From Galdieria sulphuraria (Eukaryota; Rhodophyta; Bangiophyceae; Galdieriales; Galdieriaceae): DNA of 47,274 bases. How positions within the stretch are numbered: position 1 is the stretch's first letter; every line of letters starts with the position of its first letter. Shown in pieces: positions 10,868-20,613 of the stretch. The notes under the pieces were generated by a model that was not told where the DNA came from, did not search any database, and worked only from the letters and a program-made list of their open reading frames with translations. The translations under genes were made by a program, and so were the position numbers. The stretch spans positions 1 to 47,274 of the forward strand of contig NW_005178407.1 in NCBI RefSeq assembly GCF_000341285.1, given 5' to 3'.

Positions 10868-12391
10868 ATGAAGAAACAAAGGAGAGAGTCGTCAGTATCT
10901 TCTTCTTATAAGACAAAACTGTCAAAGTCATCCTATTGGAATGCCTCCTTTCAAGTACCTGCACATCCACTGGGTATAAAGCCTTTAGGTAACTTGTGGA
11001 CTACAAGTAGCTATTCCGTTGACTCAATAGGAAGAGAAAAGAGCCTTGGCTTCTTTTCTATACTTAGCGATGAATGGCTATTGGACTTGCTTTATTATTT
11101 AGATGGCTGTTCAGCTGCTATGCTAAGCTGCTGTAGTAAATATCTCTATGCCTTTTGTTCCTATAACGAACTTTGGAGAGAACGGACTTTACGAGATTTC
11201 ACCCACTACAACTTCGAAAGCAGTTGGAAAAATACGTATAAAAAAGCTGTTGTGCGTGAGAAAGAGCAATATGTTGATGATCACTCTTGTTGTCCTCTCA
11301 TTCGCTGTGACAAAGTATATTCAGACGTATTGTATCGTACTTGGTGCACCGTCTATTTTCATTTTCCTAGTTATGCCAGTTGGTGGAAAAGAGATAATAT
11401 ACCGAGGTTGCATACCAAAGATTTGGATGTGGATACATTTATACAGCAATTTGAAAAGCAAAATATGCCACTCGTTATTCAAGGTGTTGTAACGCAGTGG
11501 CCAGCGTATCACAAATGGAATCGCAGTTATTTCATACAACATTGTAATGACTTTGCATGGACGGTGGGACCTACTCAAATGACTATGCAAGAATATATCC
11601 ATTACATGGAAACCAATGTGGATATCAATCCTCTCTATCTTTTTGAAAAACGCTTTCAACAATTGCCTCTAGCATTGGACTATCAAGTACCCAAGTATTT
11701 CAAAAACAGAGATTGGTTTTCTCTAGTAGAGAAATATTATAACAAGAGACCTGACCATTCTTGGCTTATCTATGGTCCACCACGTTCCGGTTCTCGATTT
11801 CATATCGACCCCAATCAAACTTGTGCTTGGAATGCAGTTATCAAAGGAAGTAAGAAATGGGTTCTTTTTCCACCTCCTTCTCAGGCACCATCACCTCCAG
11901 GAGTATTTCCCAATGAAGATTATTCAGAGGTTACCTCTCCAGCATCATTAATAGAATGGTTTACCAACTTTTATGAAGAAGCCAAAAAGAGAAAGGATAT
12001 CATAGAATGTGTGGTAAAATCGGGAGAATTGCTCTTTATTCCACGTGGTTGGTGGCATATCGTATTGAATTTAGAAGAGTCTATTGCTATTACCGAAAAT
12101 TATGTTTCTGAATCCAATATTTCTCATGTTTTGGAATTCTTACAATCAAAACCTCATCAAATTTCTGGATGGGATGATGACCAGGATTTACAAAGTTTAC
12201 TTATCGATGTCATTCAAAGAGAACGTCTCAATCTTCCCACTCAAGACAAAAGAAAATTATCAACTGGAGAGAGTATGCTCCAAACAACGACAAATCTTCA
12301 AACTCCAAATGGAATGAATAAGAGTAGGAATACAACGCAGTTTCGTTTCAACTTTGCTTCTTCTCCATCAAAAAAGAAAAGGCATATATAG
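10868..12391 (+). CDS. F-box and JmjC-domain protein (2-oxoglutarate oxygenase)
   Basis: An intronless 507-residue protein. Residues 68-130 look like an F-box: a short helix pair with LSDEWLLDLLYYLDG followed by SCCSKYLYAFCSYNELW and WRERTLRDF. The JmjC domain spans roughly residues 180-430. The iron ligands are visible: H312 and D314 in RFHIDPNQ, and H397 in PRGWWHIVLN. The 2-oxoglutarate-binding Lys is likely in GSKKWVLFP. This F-box plus JmjC layout is known from JMJD6-like proteins of plants and fungi, which act as lysyl hydroxylases or demethylases. Here the F-box suggests a link to an SCF ubiquitin ligase. The substrate cannot be read from the sequence. The C terminus (about 60 residues) is polar and ends in a basic KKKR patch, possibly a nuclear signal. 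Confidence 0.85.
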   Translation: MKKQRRESSVSSSYKTKLSKSSYWNASFQVPAHPLGIKPLGNLWTTSSYSVDSIGREKSLGFFSILSDEWLLDLLYYLDGCSAAMLSCCSKYLYAFCSYNELWRERTLRDFTHYNFESSWKNTYKKAVVREKEQYVDDHSCCPLIRCDKVYSDVLYRTWCTVYFHFPSYASWWKRDNIPRLHTKDLDVDTFIQQFEKQNMPLVIQGVVTQWPAYHKWNRSYFIQHCNDFAWTVGPTQMTMQEYIHYMETNVDINPLYLFEKRFQQLPLALDYQVPKYFKNRDWFSLVEKYYNKRPDHSWLIYGPPRSGSRFHIDPNQTCAWNAVIKGSKKWVLFPPPSQAPSPPGVFPNEDYSEVTSPASLIEWFTNFYEEAKKRKDIIECVVKSGELLFIPRGWWHIVLNLEESIAITENYVSESNISHVLEFLQSKPHQISGWDDDQDLQSLLIDVIQRERLNLPTQDKRKLSTGESMLQTTTNLQTPNGMNKSRNTTQFRFNFASSPSKKKRHI

Positions 12392-12397
12392 TATTCA

Positions 12398-13549
12398 CTA
12401 AAACATCCATAATGAGCTTTTGGGTCTCAAGTTTTGTATCTTTTGACTGGGCCCTACAGCTTGTTCCATTCGACGAAACCAAGACATGATGCTAGTATGA
12501 CTTTTGATATCTGTCATAACATCAAAAGGTTGCAAAGTTTTCACAAATGCAAATAGACACAAATCAGCTAAACAAGGACGTTCTCCCAGAAGGAATGAAT
12601 GATCACCCACATCTTCCATCCATTGATTGAGTTCATCCAACAACTCTCGACGTTCATCTTGAATATCCAAAGACCATTTGCTCTTCTTTCCCATCACATA
12701 GAGAAAGAATGGACCCAGCAAATTCACCGATAACCGTTCGTACCAAGAATATCGGTCTACTGATAATAAATACTTCATGCTTTGATAAGACTCACTTAAA
12801 GTATGTGCGATATTCGGAGTTATCAATGGAATCAAACGATCATCTACCTTATACAGCCACTTTCTTTCTACTGCAGGTATATTACGCTGATCTTCTCTCA
12901 AAGAATCATCTACAAAGTCTTGTATCTTCCACAACGCAGCAAAAGAGTTGTGATATTCTACACCGTCAATCACAAGCACAGGTACTTTTTTGGAACTCGT
13001 TGTTCGCAACTCTCTTTTCCCCACTGCAGTAACTTGTACGCAAGAATACGGTATTCGATAATAGTCAAGAGCAACGCGAATCTTCTTACAATAAGGACAT
13101 GACTAGAAAAGTAAAAGGAAAGCCATCAACCAAACACAACTCCTACTTACTTCCATTTCAAATAAAACAAGGGTTGGAAACGATTTGCGAGGAGAACCTG
13201 TTGGCGCCAAAACATTACGGGTATCGTTCAACTCATCAGCAGTCTTTGTGGGTTTGGCTTCGTCGGAGAAAACATCCCAGATGGGTCCAGTTTCTGATTC
13301 AATCATTTGCTTATTTTCTTCTGCGAATACTACTTTACTCAACCATAAGGAAGATAAAGTACTTGCTCCAGCAAACAAGGTCCACCTATATTTTGAAAAT
13401 CTACTAAAGGAAGGAGCTGATTTGGTAAAGTTGTGGTTCCTCCTAAACAACTTTGCTGGAATATGGTATTTGTTGTTCCACTTTGAAACCAACTTGCCAA
13501 TCATAGTTGTAGTAAGTTGGTGGACGACGTTGGTTATTCTAAACTGCAT
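12398..13549 (-). CDS. Microsomal prostaglandin E synthase 2-like glutaredoxin/GST protein
   Basis: Two exons (13549-13151 and 13102-12398) joined by a 48-base intron give 367 residues, the size of the mPGES-2 family. The first ATG is at 13549; the open frame extends a few codons upstream without an ATG. The N terminus is basic and Ser/Thr-rich like a mitochondrial presequence. It is followed by one hydrophobic segment (FAGASTLSSLWLSKVVF), which matches the family's N-terminal membrane anchor. The glutaredoxin-like part begins with VLFEMESCPYCKKIRVAL, so the family CxxC motif is present across the exon junction. VPVLVIDG follows, then a GST C-terminal helical domain with LLGERPCLADLCLFA. In animals the enzyme isomerises PGH2 and binds heme; in algae the physiological substrate is unknown. 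It is tail-to-tail with the JmjC gene, only 6 bases apart. Confidence 0.85.
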
Positions 13550-13664
13550 TTGTGTTCTCACTCTTTGAACAAAATGACTTGAATTCTTTCCATTTACTTA
13601 TATCAACAAAACAACATCATTCGAAAACAAAAAAGACTTTAAGAACGACGAATGCACATATCGT

Positions 13665-14766
13665 TCAATAAGAGGCAGGCTTCCTAGCAACAAAGAAATA
13701 CATCGGAGTATAAATACCTAATTTACCTCCTTCTACAAGGTCACGTGCTGCATTCATCAACAACTTACTCACTTGAGCTGAACCTTTAGGAATAACACCA
13801 AGTTTCTCTAAAAACTGAACTGATAAATGAGTCACGTAATGTCCCAATCTAGTGTGACGAAAACCTTGCAAGGAAAATGTTGCGCTAAGAGGAGAGTACC
13901 AAGGTATATCAAGGAACTCTGCCAAATCGTATGCATCAACTAGTTCAAAACCAGCATCTTTCAGACCTTCCAATACCTCTTCTGTGGTAGCAGTATCTGG
14001 TAAACCGTTGCCTTCTTCAATATTGAATTTTACCTGACGATGTTTTTCATTGTTAGGATCATACTTGTGAGTCACACACCATTCATAACCAGCAAAGAAA
14101 CAACCTGGTTTCAATACTCTGTATGCTTCTGAATAGACAGTGGATTTGAACATGGTATGACACGTAGACTCTATAGCATAAACACCATCAAAACTGCAGT
14201 CATCAAAAGGAAGCTTCAAAAAGTCCCCGTAGACAATATTACACTGCTCTTGCAGGTTATTTTCTTCTATAATTTGATTTCCCCTTGTGACTTGGTATTC
14301 ACTTATGGTTACTCCAGTTACTTTACAGCGAGCAAACCTGGCAATGTTACGCAGAGGGCCTCCAATACCACAACCCAAGTCAAGCAAGTGGGAACCAGCT
14401 ACCGACATAAATTAGTTGCCTCTAAGAACAGGAGAATAGCAGGTTCTTACGGTGAACTTTCATCCTTAATGGAAGCACATACTCATAACGTTGGAGGCCA
14501 CAAGCAAAAGGTTCATCCTTTTGTAAATAAGCAAAGTGAAAACTCTGTGCCCAACCATATTCATAAAAATCCGAAACTAGGTTATAAAAACTAGATATCA
14601 TTTGTTTTCCTTTATCTGACTGTCTGCGCTCTCTGTCTTCTACAGACTCACATCCGTGTTGATAGAAAGTACTATATTCTTCAATGTATGGAGTTGCGTC
14701 AATTTGTCCGTTCTGCTTAGAGTGTTTTAAAACTTCAGGAATTGTACTTGTCATGAGTGAGGCCAT
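13665..14766 (-). CDS. Sterol 24-C-methyltransferase (SMT1/ERG6 type)
   Basis: This enzyme transfers methyl from S-adenosylmethionine to the C24 side chain of cycloartenol or a related sterol. Exon 1 (14766-14451) and exon 2 (14398-13665) are separated by a 52-base intron and give 349 residues, the family length. I chose the ATG at 14766; the frame continues upstream but has no ATG. The sterol-binding aromatic signature YEYGWAQSFHFA lies at about residues 72-83. Motif I of the methyltransferase fold, LLDLGCGIGGPLRN, starts right after the intron. GVTISEYQV and YGDFLKLPF follow, then the acidic YAIESTCH block. The sterol methyltransferase C-terminal domain covers the last 70 residues. With a cycloartenol-type cyclase at 31-33 kb, the plant/algal order cycloartenol then C24 methylation is plausible. 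Confidence 0.92.
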
Positions 14767-14933
14767 TGTGAAGCTGCTGACACAACACAGAATGCTTTTT
14801 CCCTCCAAAACTTGCCGTCCAAGGTTATTCCTGTTTTTGGCGCGATTTGAAAGCGTGTGTCATTCACGTGAAAATGCGCGCCTCATTTCTGAAACCTTGT
14901 CGATGGGACACTTGATTTGCTTACTCTTGTTCG

Positions 14934-15386
14934 ATGTTTTCTTCCACAAGTTGTCGAAATATTTCAAGTACGGATATAGAGTCTGAGGAAGCGCTAGAAG
15001 CAGCAAGAGAGTGTTTGAGTTCTTTTTCTCTGCAGGTACTATTGGCTTTAAAGTTTCACAAGTCTCCTGAGGAAATTCAAAGAGAACTATGGAACACCAT
15101 GGCTCTCTATCTCTTTATGACACGAACCCCCGACACAAATTATGAGGAACAAGAAGACGAAATAAGGAGACCCTTTACAAGTTACCATTTGACAGATTCT
15201 CTTTCGGGTGTGGAAGGTGGAAGTATTTACTCCGAAACAAGTCAGTATAGGTCAACTACGGAAGGACAGTCTGACGAAGATAGAGCCAATGCCGCGTCTC
15301 ACTTGTTCAACGTTTTGAAGAGTCTCCAGTTTCGAAAATTTCCCAGCGAAAGAGTTGTAGCAAAGGTTCGCAAAATTTCAGATTAG
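14934..15386 (+). CDS. Hypothetical protein
   Basis: A 150-residue open frame beginning with ATG 14934, 167 bases from the divergent methyltransferase start. It is acidic in the middle (EEQEDEIRR, SDEDRANAAS) and more basic at both ends, with no signal peptide or membrane helix. Codon use and purine-rich coding-strand bias match neighbouring genes, which supports it being real. I do not recognise a domain. A short plastid or mitochondrial presequence is possible, since the first 20 residues are Ser/Thr/Arg-rich. The (AT) run begins 18 bases after its stop. Confidence 0.45.
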   Translation: MFSSTSCRNISSTDIESEEALEAARECLSSFSLQVLLALKFHKSPEEIQRELWNTMALYLFMTRTPDTNYEEQEDEIRRPFTSYHLTDSLSGVEGGSIYSETSQYRSTTEGQSDEDRANAASHLFNVLKSLQFRKFPSERVVAKVRKISD

Positions 15387-15403
15387 TTATATAGGGTATG
15401 GAT

Positions 15404-15425
15404 AATATATATATATATATATATT
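15404..15425. repeat. (AT)n microsatellite
   Basis: An AT dinucleotide run between the hypothetical gene and the glycolipid transfer gene. Its location fits a 3' flank or a promoter. Confidence 0.8.
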
Positions 15426-15530
15426 GCAAGTAAATTCCCAAAGCTTGATTACCAAAGGACTTTATCAATCAATCTCAAGTACTATTGCTTATTTGTGGCA
15501 CGTGGTTCCCATTGTTCTGGAATTTGTTCC

Positions 15531-15557
15531 AGAGAGAGAGAGAGAAAGAGAGAGAGA
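15531..15557. repeat. (GA)n microsatellite upstream of GLTP gene
   Basis: A GA run with one interruption, ending about 40 bases before the likely GLTP start codon, so probably in its 5' UTR or core promoter. GA runs near start sites can affect nucleosome exclusion; that role here is inference. Confidence 0.8.
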
Positions 15558-15599
15558 ATCATCACCACACTGCAGAACAACCTTTTGCAGTGTAACAGA

Positions 15600-16375
15600 A
15601 TGTGGAACAAGAAAAACGAAGAGAAGGAAGACTTTGGCATTATCGTTATTCTTTGGAAACAAGTAACAGTGAAAGAAGACGGAAAAGTTCCTTTGGAACC
15701 CTTTTTAACAGCTGCGAAGGAAGTTTTGCGCGTCGTGGATGCGTTTGGTTCAGGTTTCCGCATAGTGAAGAATGATATTGCTGGAAATATTAAAAAACTT
15801 TATCGTGCCAATCAAACCGTTCATGCAGAAACTTTACAAGAACTCATCATTGCCGAAAACTCTCCCGATGGATTGGCTACCGTCGCTTTGTTATGGTTGA
15901 AGAGGTAAATACTTGTATTCGTAAACATTTGTAGACTTTCTCACCCAAGTATACCAGAGCCTTTCAATTTATTGCTAGCTTTCTTCGAAGACTCGTTGTA
16001 ACTGATAAAAGTTTGGAACAATGTGTAACTGAAGCTTACAACTGTACCCTTCGACCTTGTCATAGTGCTGTTATACAAAAAGTATTTTGGGGAGGAGTCA
16101 AATTGGCGCCAAGTAGAGAAAGGTAGTAAAAGACTTGAGAAGGTTTCCATAAGTAGTGACTTGTTGATAGGTTTTATAGGAAATTGCATCCTGACCTAAA
16201 CATTGCCAAGGCAAAGATCGAAGAGTTTTTAATAGAGTTACATGACCCTTTGTGCTGTATTGTTCAGTTTTTCTTTCAACGTGAACTTGAAGATCAGTGT
16301 TGGGGAGATGAAGTTTATCAAAGGAAGGATTCGAGTGAATGGTTGAAGGTTTCTTGTGAACAGGACAGTGTTTGA
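15600..16375 (+). CDS. Glycolipid transfer protein (GLTP fold)
   Basis: A small cytosolic protein that moves sphingolipids or glycolipids between membranes. Three exons join in frame: 15600 to about 15905, about 15958-16121, and about 16170-16375. The frame shows DGKVPLEPFLTAAKEVL, then FRIVKNDIAGNIKKL with the head-group-binding Asp, Asn and Lys, ALLWLKR with the stacking Trp, and RPCHSAVIQKVF with the conserved His. All five recognition residues of GLTP are therefore present. I prefer the ATG at 15600 (MWNKKNEE). An upstream in-frame ATG at 15495 would force translation through the GA repeat into a low-complexity Arg/Glu stretch. The C terminus (SSEWLKVSCEQDSV) has no counterpart I recognise. 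Confidence 0.85.
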
Positions 16376-16637
16376 ACAAAGCTCGTTTCTTTTCTATGAT
16401 ACTAAAGACATTCGGTGTAGATAATAATAACATGTTGCATAGGCTACGTTCCATAATGTACTTCTTAATCATATCCACTTGTGTAAGTAAGTAAACAAAT
16501 CGTTTATCGAAACGCTACAATTGAAACAGAAATTCAACAAAAGTAAACAATCTCAAACACAGTCAATTCTGTAAGTGCTAGTCCTACATACAATAAGACA
16601 AACTGACGCTAGCAGTCCAACCATCATCACAAAGTGA

Positions 16638-17837
16638 TTAGCTTTTCTTTTCGTTTTCTTTTGAACAGTCCCACACATTCTTCACATGTGCTGCTGGATA
16701 AGTTTCAGAAGAAGAAAAGAAACTATTATAAAGAGAATTGCCAGGTTGTGAATTACCTGGTAAGGAACTCGAAGAAAACGTCTTTGAGAATACTAACTCT
16801 GGGCCCAAATCATCTCCAAAGGAAATTCCAGGCACCTCATAACTAGTCCACTTAGTACAATTGGAAGTCTTTTTAGAAGGACTCTCCATACGACTTAGAA
16901 ACTCATTCAACTTCAAACTGGGCTCCGAGTCAAGCATAGCATTACCATTTGTACCATTGGAAGTCAGTTTGTCTGCAAATGACCATTTGGAATGATTGTT
17001 GTTATCCGTTAGTAGGCCACTTGCACCTAAATTGCTCATATCTTCAAAATCTTTCGAATTGGACAACTCTCCATCATTGACGAAATCTTCCTTTGAAGTA
17101 AAAACTGCAGAGTTACGTGGAATGTTAGACTTGTTGATACCACTATCACCTTGTTCTCCTATGCCTCTATCTTGATTGCGCAAAGGATTGTTCACGTTGA
17201 TACGACTCGTGTTGGAAGGAAGTAAATTATTTCCGGAATAGTGACTGTCTGACTTGTTCAAGGAATCATGAGGTAAGTCTGAATAACTATATAAGGGTTC
17301 TGTTGGACTCAAAGAATCATTTCCATTCGTTCCACGGAAAGTCCCATTGAGAATTGCCAGATCTCTCAGCTGTTGCCTTTTTAAAGAATCTTTTTCCTCT
17401 GGAACGGGTACTAATAACAACTCTATGGACTCCTTGGCTCTGTTTAAAGCTACTAGCGCTGAGGCTTCATCCATTTCTGCCTCAACAACAACGTGAAGTG
17501 GTTCATTAAACACGTGTTCCCAACCAGGTTTGCCTCTAACTTCATTCTCTTTATCTTTACGAATGGAACCTTTGCCTCGTATCATGATCTTGCAGCCTGT
17601 TTCTCTTTCTAAAGCCTTCAGAGTGGCCCCTCGAGGACCAAGCAAACGTCCCACAAAGTTATAGTCGGGATATTTATGCGCAGGGATAGGAAGCTTTATA
17701 CGCTTCTTAACAGGAACTGAGTTATAAGTATACTTGTTCGTCTGATTTTGTGTTTGGTTGACGTTTCCAAAATACACATCTTGAATGCTGCTGCTGGAGT
17801 CTCGCAATAGCGTTTCTATTTCGCTAATTTCTATCAT
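16638..17837 (-). CDS. STAR-family KH-domain RNA-binding protein
   Basis: A 399-residue single-exon frame. Residues about 45-150 form a maxi-KH domain with PDYNFVGRLLGPRGATLKAL, ETGCKIMIRGKGSIR and GKPGWEHVFNEPLHVVVEAE. It is followed by the QUA2-like segment DSLKRQQLRDLAILNGTFRG. This KH-QUA2 order is typical of quaking, SF1 and GLD-1, which bind ACUAAY-type RNA and control splicing or translation. No QUA1 dimerisation domain is evident; the first 40 residues are short and acidic, which is closer to SF1 or plant STAR proteins. No zinc knuckle follows, so SF1 is less likely. The C-terminal 200 residues are Ser/Asn-rich and probably disordered. A possible 39-base 5' UTR intron lies just upstream (about 17840-17878, GTATGT donor). 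Confidence 0.88.
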   Translation of the reverse strand: MIEISEIETLLRDSSSSIQDVYFGNVNQTQNQTNKYTYNSVPVKKRIKLPIPAHKYPDYNFVGRLLGPRGATLKALERETGCKIMIRGKGSIRKDKENEVRGKPGWEHVFNEPLHVVVEAEMDEASALVALNRAKESIELLLVPVPEEKDSLKRQQLRDLAILNGTFRGTNGNDSLSPTEPLYSYSDLPHDSLNKSDSHYSGNNLLPSNTSRINVNNPLRNQDRGIGEQGDSGINKSNIPRNSAVFTSKEDFVNDGELSNSKDFEDMSNLGASGLLTDNNNHSKWSFADKLTSNGTNGNAMLDSEPSLKLNEFLSRMESPSKKTSNCTKWTSYEVPGISFGDDLGPELVFSKTFSSSSLPGNSQPGNSLYNSFFSSSETYPAAHVKNVWDCSKENEKKS

Positions 17838-18322
17838 GGCTTTACAAAATAACTTTCAAGTTTGTTTATCTTACATACCTCTTTCCAAAAGCCAGTACGT
17901 CTGTGGCACAGCGCTTTTCAGCGTCTCTAAAGTGTTTCGTTCTCTTATGAGATCTCCTAAACGTCTATTTCTTGGTACTCAGTATTTGGATGACATAATA
18001 AAACCGAACATAACTCACTTCTGTAGTTCGAGACTATTCATCTTACAAAAAGAAGCCACTGACTTCTTTCCACGCTGAAAATATCTGCACAAGTTTCAAC
18101 AAGTCACTATCCCACGGCCACACAAGCACCAAATGGATGATGACTGCTGGAGTTGGGGTTAATATGGTCTGTTGGACGAGGGCTTTTCTTAGAGTTGTGT
18201 AAATGAGGGGCGTTTTAGGACTGCTCTGGCTTCTTTATGTTATTGTTGTAAAATTCTTTTTATAAAAGATAAAATAACGAAATGAAAAAACAAGTTATTC
18301 GCAATATATGAAGTTGCAATAG
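17838..18322. other. Intergenic region upstream of STAR gene, downstream of RING gene
   Basis: The region holds the STAR gene 5' flank. An 80-90 codon open frame on the plus strand (17785-18078) has no recognisable domain and overlaps the STAR start in antisense. Nothing else is supported. Confidence 0.35.
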
Positions 18323-19408
18323 TTATGTTGTTAGCACCATTTGTCCAATATCCCATTCTGAACAATGACTGACAGGATCCTTGCTACAGACACTATGCTT
18401 TCGGTTCTTAAGACAAGACTCCAAAATTTGGCTACCTAGTTCTTGATACTTGTGAGGAGATGCAGTCTTATCCACCCAAAGAATGATGTTGGGTTTCTCT
18501 ATAATAGTATTGGTTAAACGAAGAGAGAGTTTCCTATCCGTCTCGAAACATTCTGCACTTGTCATTAGTAACCATATACTTTGAAATGTCTTGTGATGAA
18601 GTTGGTAACAACGATACATTATCTTTTGCATTTCTAAGCTTTCGGAAAAGGATTTCTTGTTTTTCGGAGATACGCACGTCACTACGACATCCGGTAATAT
18701 GACATCTGGGGTTCCACTATCTCTCAATATCCTCAGCCATTCCCAAAAAGGAAAACAATTGATTCGAATAAAGTGATTCTCAATGGTGCAATTGGGAAGA
18801 TATTTTGCATTCCATTTCTCCACACCATCAAGGACATGGAGAGCTTCGATAAAATCGGCAGATTCCTTGTGCATTTTTGAAGTTTGGATTTTCTTCTCTA
18901 AAAGGTCTGCTAGACTTGCTGACAACATTGGCAATACATATTTTCCTTGTAAACGATGTGCAACATGTCGAAAGGGAACAGAAGAAGAACCAATGATACT
19001 GACTTGATACACTTGCTTCACTATTTCTTTGCTTCTTCGATTTCTGTACTCAATCAAACGAGATAGAGATATTTTAGACTTGGACGATAGACTATAAGGT
19101 TCTGATTCTTTACATGCTCCATCATCTATCTTAGAATGGATAGACAAGACAGCAGTTTCAACATTCTCTCGGCAAATAGGACATTTCAGCTCGGTAAGAT
19201 GGCATACACAAAGGTGACATATTCGAGTATGTCTACATGGCAGTAGTGTGAGAATCTGCCGAAACTCTTCAAAACATATGCAACACATGCTTAGAGAGTT
19301 AGTAGGATCCATATGCAAATCGAAGAAAAAGAGACAATATAAATTTCCAGACAGGGTCTTTACGCGCATTCCATCATCAATCATACTTGGGCATTTCTTC
19401 AAATACAT
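18323..19408 (-). CDS. RING-finger protein (putative E3 ubiquitin ligase)
   Basis: A 361-residue frame with an N-terminal C3HC4 RING at about residues 42-84: CCICFEEF, then LLPCRHTRICHLCVCHL, then CPICRENVE. All eight zinc ligands are visible. The remaining 270 residues show no domain I recognise. They include an Arg/Lys-rich patch (SRLIEYRNRRSKEIVKQ) and a region with alternating hydrophobic strands. The RING-HC type with a compact final loop resembles MGRN/LUL or XIAP-type C-terminal RINGs, but it sits at the N terminus here. Translation could instead begin at the Met about 10 residues before the RING. Confidence 0.75.
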   Translation of the reverse strand: MYLKKCPSMIDDGMRVKTLSGNLYCLFFFDLHMDPTNSLSMCCICFEEFRQILTLLPCRHTRICHLCVCHLTELKCPICRENVETAVLSIHSKIDDGACKESEPYSLSSKSKISLSRLIEYRNRRSKEIVKQVYQVSIIGSSSVPFRHVAHRLQGKYVLPMLSASLADLLEKKIQTSKMHKESADFIEALHVLDGVEKWNAKYLPNCTIENHFIRINCFPFWEWLRILRDSGTPDVILPDVVVTCVSPKNKKSFSESLEMQKIMYRCYQLHHKTFQSIWLLMTSAECFETDRKLSLRLTNTIIEKPNIILWVDKTASPHKYQELGSQILESCLKNRKHSVCSKDPVSHCSEWDIGQMVLTT

Positions 19409-20613
19409 CTAGAACGCCAATCTGGAATTCCCTTGAGTGATGGAACTTGGACAAAGGATTCAGTAAAACTCAGCCAATTGTCATAAGACACGATTTAGAA
19501 TACAGTTTGCCTCTTGAGAATTCGTTGCCAAAACGATGTGGGATAGTAGTCACCCAATACAGTTTCGGATAAATATGCTCTCTTGTACTATTTAGTCTGC
19601 TATTGTTGCTTTCAACGCCTTGGAATCAGAAGTATTTTGTTGCCAAAGTACACTAATATATATTGCTCCCAAGAATAGCTTGGACATGTGCTGCAGAATC
19701 ATAAGCTTTTTTGGGAGCTTTAACAACAAAAACTGGTTATCATTGTGGCACCTTTTTGTGACCAAACAGGTTATAGATTTGCTTCTTGTTTTACAATTTA
19801 TTATCACAGCTTTTTTGAATGCAGCATATCAATAGCTGTTAAATTAAATCCGAAATTATTTAAAATTTGTTTTCATTACAAGCGAACTAATAGTCCTGTT
19901 CTAATTTCAGGATTTTTTTATGTGTGTAACGCTGTTACTTGTGTAAAAATTTCAGAATTGCTTTTGCTTTTTTGGAGGATTAAGCTCAAAATCTGTAAAT
20001 CATTGGTCTGATATAGTTACCCTGTGAAGCCAGAAAAGCATTCATTTACCTCTTTTCCTTGAATTTCTTTCAACTGACCTTTCTGTATTATTCAATTCGT
20101 GTTTCAGTGAGACATATAGCAAGCTTCTCCATTTAGTTAACTGACGAGTTTAAAAAATTTACACTAGAAATTATCATTGCGATATCGGCATTATTTTAAT
20201 TTCTTCATTCCGATAGTGTTAATTTAATCCTATCGCATTATTTTGAGATTATTATAAAATAATAAAATTATCAGTATAATTTGTATGGTTATTTTTCTGT
20301 GAATTTTTTTAATCTTTTGAATTTAAATATTTACTACGTTTATTACGATATATTATGATTTATCTTTAAGAGTTTTTTCTATCATGCAATTAAGTAGACT
20401 AGATATTATCTAGGATCGGGAAATTTCTAACAAAATTTAAACTGAAGTCTTTCACAATGGTAGTTTTGTGATTTCTTTTCGAGTAAACTTTTAATTAATG
20501 ATGCACTACCAACAAAAAATAAATTTTCTCATTTATTGGATCGGTTAGTTGGCTTGGTGGTAATCCTTTTATAAAAAATTGTTCTGATCTTCTAATTTAT
20601 GTAGCTTCATTGG
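19409..20613. other. AT-rich gene-free region next to QueC
   Basis: About 1.2 kb without a supportable gene. Composition falls steadily to roughly 15-25% G+C between 20,160 and 20,560 by counts on individual lines, far below the flanking genes. A few 60-90 codon open frames exist near 19,592-20,011 on both strands, but they resemble no family and are what AT-rich DNA yields by chance. The left part must contain the RING gene promoter and the right end the QueC promoter. A short imperfect inverted repeat (TGCGATA near 20,178 and TATCGCA near 20,232) is weak. Confidence 0.5.

Noticed and set aside
2079-14766. A sterol biosynthesis gene cluster
   Set aside because: The desaturase-family gene, methyltransferase and cyclase are separated by many unrelated genes and lie on both strands; proximity looks like chance.
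15495-15599. An upstream in-frame start for the GLTP protein through the GA repeat
   Set aside because: It would add a low-complexity Arg/Glu segment without homology; the ATG at 15600 is more likely.
17785-18078. Plus-strand open frame overlapping the STAR gene start
   Set aside because: No domain, and composition explained by antisense of the STAR gene and its 5' flank.
20535-20600. A tRNA D-arm-like stretch (TTGGCTTGGTGGTAATCC) upstream of QueC
   Set aside because: No matching anticodon arm or T arm follows and the rest is too AT-rich to fold as a tRNA.
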